A stretch of DNA of 64,000 bases. Source: an uncultured Isosphaeraceae bacterium (GTDB lineage: Bacteria > Planctomycetota > Planctomycetia > Isosphaerales > Isosphaeraceae). This document shows, one piece after another, positions 60,733-64,000 of this stretch (position 1 is the stretch's first letter; the number at the start of each line of letters is the position of its first letter). The stretch is taken from contig CAMFLR010000018.1 in NCBI GenBank assembly GCA_945957605.1, positions 100,133-164,132 on the forward strand, written 5' to 3'. The notes below the pieces were generated by a model. It searched no databases and was not told the DNA's origin. It saw only the letters and a program-made list of their open reading frames with translations. The position numbers and the translations under genes are program-made.

Positions 60733-60825
60733 GTGTCGCTCCTATCCGTCGTCTTCGCAGTCGTTGAGTCGTGGGGTTTGGCTGATTGAGAAGTCACGCA
60801 TTTGTGTTGGATACAAGAATGAACG

Positions 60826-60941
60826 GGGTGGCCGGGACAACTCGTTGTCCCGGTCGCGAAGCGACAAGAGGATTTCGCCACCTGTTCCGGTTTGCCCTCT
60901 TGCGGCTGCGCCACCTGGACAACAAGTTGTCCAGGCCACCC
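60826..60941. repeat. REPIN-like element: two hairpins in a 46-bp imperfect inverted repeat
   Basis: A 116-base palindromic element. Outer arms GGGTGGCCGGGACAAC (60826-60841) and 60926-60941 are complementary with one mismatch. Each half folds: CCGGGACAAC/GTTGTCCCGG (60832-60853, loop TC) and CCTGGACAAC/GTTGTCCAGG (60914-60935, loop AA), both perfect 10-bp stems. The arms continue inward to GACAAGAGG and its partner, an imperfect repeat of about 46 bases. It lies in the gap between the ABC ATPase and permease genes. Confidence 0.8.
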
Positions 60942-61004
60942 AAATCTCATTATTGAGTTATCCCAACCGCGTAACTCCTTTGATTTCTGGTTTGCTGGAA
61001 TATC

Positions 61005-61934
61005 TCAAGAAACTTCGCGTGCACCGACCTTGAGGAAGACGTCTTCAAGCCCTTCGCGTTTGGGACCGAACGCCGAAATTCGCACTTCCGCCTGAATGAG
61101 AGCCTGCAAAAGCTCGCTGGCGTCGCGCTGATCGCCGGTCCAGCGGAATTCAAAAATGAGCTCGTTCTTCCGCTCGACCGGCCCCGCCTTCGTATTCCCG
61201 CCCAGGACGTTGTGAAAGACCTCGTGCCCTTCGAGCACTTCAACCGCGAACACAGTGCCGCCCATCACTCGGGCGCTCACTTCGTCAATTCGGCCATGAA
61301 CGATCATCTGGCCTTTTTGCATGATCGCCACCGAGGTGCAGAATTCCTGCATCTCGGTAAGAATGTGCGACGAGATAAGCACCGACTTACCCGCCGCAGA
61401 TTGTGCCTTGATGACGTTTTTGAGATCGATGCGCCCTTGTGGGTCGACACCGCTCGCCGGCTCGTCGAGAATGAGCACCTGCGGGTCAGGAATAAGCGTT
61501 TTCGCGAGCATCAGCCGCTGCCGCATCCCGCGCGAGAGTTCGACGATGAATGCGTCGTGCTTCGATTCCAGGCCGACGACGTCCATCAAGCGTTCGATCG
61601 CGGCGGGCCGCCGAGAGCGTGGGATGCCGTAGCTCGCGGCGAAAAGGTCGAGAAATTCCCAGCACATCAAGTCGTCGTACATTGGCGGGAAGTCTGGCAT
61701 GAAGCCGACGACTTTATTGGCATCGCGCGGATGATCGCGCATGTCGACACCAGCCATGATGATTTCACCATAAGTCGGTTCGAGCAAGCCAAGCATGGCC
61801 CGCATCGTCGACGTTTTGCCCGCACCGTTGGGACCGATCAGCCCGCAAACTTCACCGGGTGCGACTTCAAACGAAAGGTCTCGAACAGCACAAAAATCGT
61901 CGTAGTCGACCCGAAGGTCTTTCACACGGATCAT
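61005..61934 (-). CDS. ABC transporter ATP-binding protein
   Basis: 309 residues. Walker A is LIGPNGAGKTSTMRAMLG (GPNGAGKT at 34-41), the signature is ELSRGMRQRLMLAKTL, and Walker B is VLILDEPASGVDPQGR. The D-loop and the H-loop (SSHILTEMQEFC) follow, and the last 80 residues are a substrate- or subunit-related extension. Its partner permease lies downstream after a 272-base gap. This pair fits an ABC-2 exporter, commonly for polysaccharide, lipid or antibiotic; the cargo is unknown. Start ATG 61934. Confidence 0.93.
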   Translation of the reverse strand: MIRVKDLRVDYDDFCAVRDLSFEVAPGEVCGLIGPNGAGKTSTMRAMLGLLEPTYGEIIMAGVDMRDHPRDANKVVGFMPDFPPMYDDLMCWEFLDLFAASYGIPRSRRPAAIERLMDVVGLESKHDAFIVELSRGMRQRLMLAKTLIPDPQVLILDEPASGVDPQGRIDLKNVIKAQSAAGKSVLISSHILTEMQEFCTSVAIMQKGQMIVHGRIDEVSARVMGGTVFAVEVLEGHEVFHNVLGGNTKAGPVERKNELIFEFRWTGDQRDASELLQALIQAEVRISAFGPKREGLEDVFLKVGAREVS

Positions 61935-62054
61935 TCGAGTCGCTCCGGCGATGAGTCCGAAACCAGGCGGTGCGTCGGCGGTTCAAAGCCTTATCAGGCT
62001 AGACGCCGTACCTCGATCACGCAAGCGAAATTCCGCAAAAGCCCTCAAATGAAA

Positions 62055-62084
62055 CGGTCCTCGCGGAGTTCACCACGAGGACCG
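62055..62084 (-). terminator. Rho-independent-like terminator
   Basis: CGGTCCTCG (62055-62063) pairs with CGAGGACCG (62076-62084) around a 12-base loop, followed on the minus strand by TTTCATTT. It lies about 43 bases after the stop of the anti-sigma-like gene at 62127. Confidence 0.75.
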
Positions 62085-62126
62085 AAATCAGCAGAACAGC
62101 ACACATTGAATCGACAAGTTTTGTTA

Positions 62127-63857
62127 TCAGCGGATTTTCCCAATCACCGGCGGCTCAAAAAATGAGTCGGCTAATTCCGGGTTGAAATCGACGTAGATGC
62201 TGTAGATCTCGTCTGGGGACTTGTTCTTGCCTTCGCGATCGGGAAACTTGCGGCGAATCTTCGTCGCGTACCAGACACCTTGGGGTGATCGCGCGACTTC
62301 CTCAGTGTCATCCGTCTCGATGATCTGCTCCTTGCCGGCCGCGTCACGCACAATCATACTCGATCGCATCATAATATAATCTCGCTTTGGATCGACCCAG
62401 TAGCGATAATTGTCGGGAATACCAATCCCCTTCTCGTTGACGCGATCCTTGGTAGAAGTATGCCGCAACTTCAGCAGGATGCAGCCGACAGGGCCTTCGG
62501 TGGGATGCATGTCGACGACGAGTTCAAGGTCGGGGTGTCCGACGCCCATCGGCGGGCGACAGGCAAGTTCCGGACGCATTGACGATTCGGGGGGATAAAT
62601 CTCGTCGAGATTGTTGCCCGACTCCATTTTCGAGACAGACGCAATTTCAGAGTGTGTCGTACCATCTGGGTCGGTAACCGATTTCAAATTGGAAGTGAAC
62701 GTGGTTCCATCCCGCACAACGTACAGAGGATAGTACCGGAAAGACTTTGTTCGTCCGCGCCACCAGGTACCAAGATCCTCCCCTTCCTTCGGCCGCTTTG
62801 TCGCCGCGATGTTTCCGACGGATTCGCAAGGGTAATCTGCGCGATACTTCGTTCCCTTGCGATAGAAAACGATCGGCGAACTGGTCCACCAATACGCTTC
62901 TGGCATGTCGACATTCTTAACAAATACGGCGCGATAATCATCCATTCGCTGCCGGCCCGCCTTGATCGTATCCAGGATTCGCTGGACGTCATCATCTGGT
63001 ACGCGATCGACAAGTTTTGTCGTCCGCGGTACCCCGAGCGCGTATAGGTCTGCGGGCCCATTGTCGGGGTAGTCGAACTGTGTTTCTCGAGTCGCGGTCT
63101 TGCCGTCCCATTGACCGCTGACCCGACACAGAACGGGCAGTTTGGTTGCGACATCGACGCGATAGAACAGTTGAATGGGTTGCGTCGAAGCGGGGTCGGC
63201 AACTTTCAATTGATATTCGAACCAGGTCTTTCCACCTTCGGTCACACGGTTCATTCGCTGTTCGATCAGCTTCATTTTTTCTCGCTCGGGCCCCAGAAAG
63301 CTGAACTGGGGTCGCGGATCTGTAGCCGGTTGATTTTCCTGGAGAAGACTTGCCAAGACGGCCACCGTTGTTTCGAATTCTCGATGTGGAGATTTCCAAA
63401 CGATTGGGATGCGAGTTACCTCCTTCGTGTTGGTGTCATATTTCTCCGACACACGAAGGCGATAGTCCTCGTAAACGAACGCATCAGCGCTTTTCGACGC
63501 CGAGATGTTCTTCGCAGGCGAGAACCATCCTTCGACCTCGGTCTGACCGTTCGTGGTGATTCGCATGTGAATCCACGGCTTGTCAAACACGGCCTTTGCC
63601 ACGTCGGCGAAGCCGATTTGAGGCCGCGCGAGCAGGATGGCCATCGCCAGAATGAGTGATGCAGCCGCACAAGTTGTGATGCCAACTCGCCACGCTCGGC
63701 GTTTGAGACCAACACGACTGTTCGACGGTTCGGCGCTGAGCCGCGACTTGAAATCGAGCAATTTCCCGCGAAGGCGGCTCTCGACGACGGGCGGCACAGT
63801 ATCGGAGACAGATGCACGAATTTGGTCGTCAACGCCGTTGTCATCGGTCAGGCGCAT
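62127..63857 (-). CDS. Anti-sigma-like membrane protein of planctomycete type
   Basis: 576 residues from ATG 63857, with AAGGAG a few bases upstream. A soluble N-terminus (VDDQIRASVSDTVPPVVESRLRGKLLDFKSR, about 9-39) is followed by a membrane segment (GITTCAAASLILAMAILL, about 59-76), then a large extracytoplasmic part that begins FADVAKAVFDKPWIHM and shows two strand-rich repeats (about 80-270 and 300-570) resembling LolA-like or lipoprotein-carrier folds. No zinc-binding anti-sigma Cys/His pattern is present. It overlaps the C-terminus of the ECF sigma gene by 10 bases, so it is probably the regulator of that sigma factor. The N-terminal 40 residues are the best sigma-binding candidate. Confidence 0.8.
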   Translation of the reverse strand: MRLTDDNGVDDQIRASVSDTVPPVVESRLRGKLLDFKSRLSAEPSNSRVGLKRRAWRVGITTCAAASLILAMAILLARPQIGFADVAKAVFDKPWIHMRITTNGQTEVEGWFSPAKNISASKSADAFVYEDYRLRVSEKYDTNTKEVTRIPIVWKSPHREFETTVAVLASLLQENQPATDPRPQFSFLGPEREKMKLIEQRMNRVTEGGKTWFEYQLKVADPASTQPIQLFYRVDVATKLPVLCRVSGQWDGKTATRETQFDYPDNGPADLYALGVPRTTKLVDRVPDDDVQRILDTIKAGRQRMDDYRAVFVKNVDMPEAYWWTSSPIVFYRKGTKYRADYPCESVGNIAATKRPKEGEDLGTWWRGRTKSFRYYPLYVVRDGTTFTSNLKSVTDPDGTTHSEIASVSKMESGNNLDEIYPPESSMRPELACRPPMGVGHPDLELVVDMHPTEGPVGCILLKLRHTSTKDRVNEKGIGIPDNYRYWVDPKRDYIMMRSSMIVRDAAGKEQIIETDDTEEVARSPQGVWYATKIRRKFPDREGKNKSPDEIYSIYVDFNPELADSFFEPPVIGKIR

Positions 63858-64000
63858 GGTTCACTCCTTGTGAATCGTGATGGATCGTGGTCCGCGAGTA
63901 CGACCTGCAACGTGCGTCTCGCTCGCTCCACATGCTTTCTGGCCGTCGCCTCCGTGCAGCCCATTGCGGCGGCGATTTGTTCGTAAGGCAGTACTTCGAA
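63848..64000 (-). CDS. ECF sigma factor, C-terminal part (cut by the window edge)
   Basis: Fifty codons plus a stop are visible at the window end. The frame reads LPYEQIAAAMGCTEATARKH then VERARRTLQVVLADHD, which is a sigma region 4 (sigma70_r4_2) helix-turn-helix of an ECF sigma factor. The TGA (63848-63850 on the plus coordinates) overlaps the start of the anti-sigma-like gene by 10 bases. The N-terminal region 2 is outside the window. Confidence 0.9.
   Translation of the reverse strand, partial: FEVLPYEQIAAAMGCTEATARKHVERARRTLQVVLADHDPSRFTRSEPCA

Overview
The window looks like chromosomal DNA of a planctomycete (Planctomycetota). It is GC-rich and carries several families that are hallmarks of that phylum: two PSCyt1/DUF1549/DUF1553 + DUF1501 gene pairs, a DUF1559 pseudopilin-like protein with the H-x9-DG C-terminus, two LEPR-XLL secreted proteins, an ECF sigma factor beside a FecR/LamG membrane protein, a Ser/Thr kinase with TPRs, and WD40 proteins with N-terminal zinc ribbons. 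I cannot place it at genus level. No tRNA, rRNA, CRISPR array, transposase or phage gene was found.

Layout. 0-8.1 kb: a small Cys/Lys-Pro secreted protein, a 1.1 kb gene-free leader, then a five-gene cassette (MBOAT acyltransferase, two DltD-like SGNH hydrolases, a DltA-like adenylation enzyme, an LpxL-like acyltransferase) that resembles a Dlt-type envelope acylation system without its carrier protein. 8.1-15.4 kb: NAD kinase, a Ser/Thr kinase-TPR protein, and an isoprenoid pair (dxs, prenyl diphosphate synthase). 15.7-19.5 kb: ECF sigma, FecR/LamG protein and DUF1559 protein. 19.6-33.7 kb: mostly secreted or membrane proteins of unknown role, a sulfotransferase, a fatty acid desaturase, two LEPR-XLL proteins and a Lys-Pro-Ala repeat protein. 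34.1-40.3 kb: a diadenylate cyclase of DacZ-like architecture, tilS, a methyltransferase, a purple acid phosphatase and an exported rhodanese. 40.3-45.4 kb: MoxR-DUF58-BatA operon plus a hydrolase-like gene. 45.9-54.5 kb: the duplicated DUF1549/DUF1501 operon. 54.5-64 kb (minus strand): an AsmA-like protein, a GT39-like glycosyltransferase, an ABC-2 exporter, and an anti-sigma-like protein following an ECF sigma factor cut by the window edge.

Themes. Most genes act at the cell envelope or in its regulation. Gene-free stretches repeatedly hold palindromic elements: paired hairpins with outer inverted repeats (REPIN-like) at 12.2-12.4, 35.1-35.3 and 60.8 kb, and a half element at 32.9 kb that shares a 17-base tail with the 60.8 kb copy while its hairpin stem differs by compensating changes. 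A separate nested stem structure at 45.57-45.68 kb is the best candidate for an unannotated structured RNA. The features most worth following up are the carrier-less Dlt-like cassette, the hairpin element family and the 45.6 kb structure.
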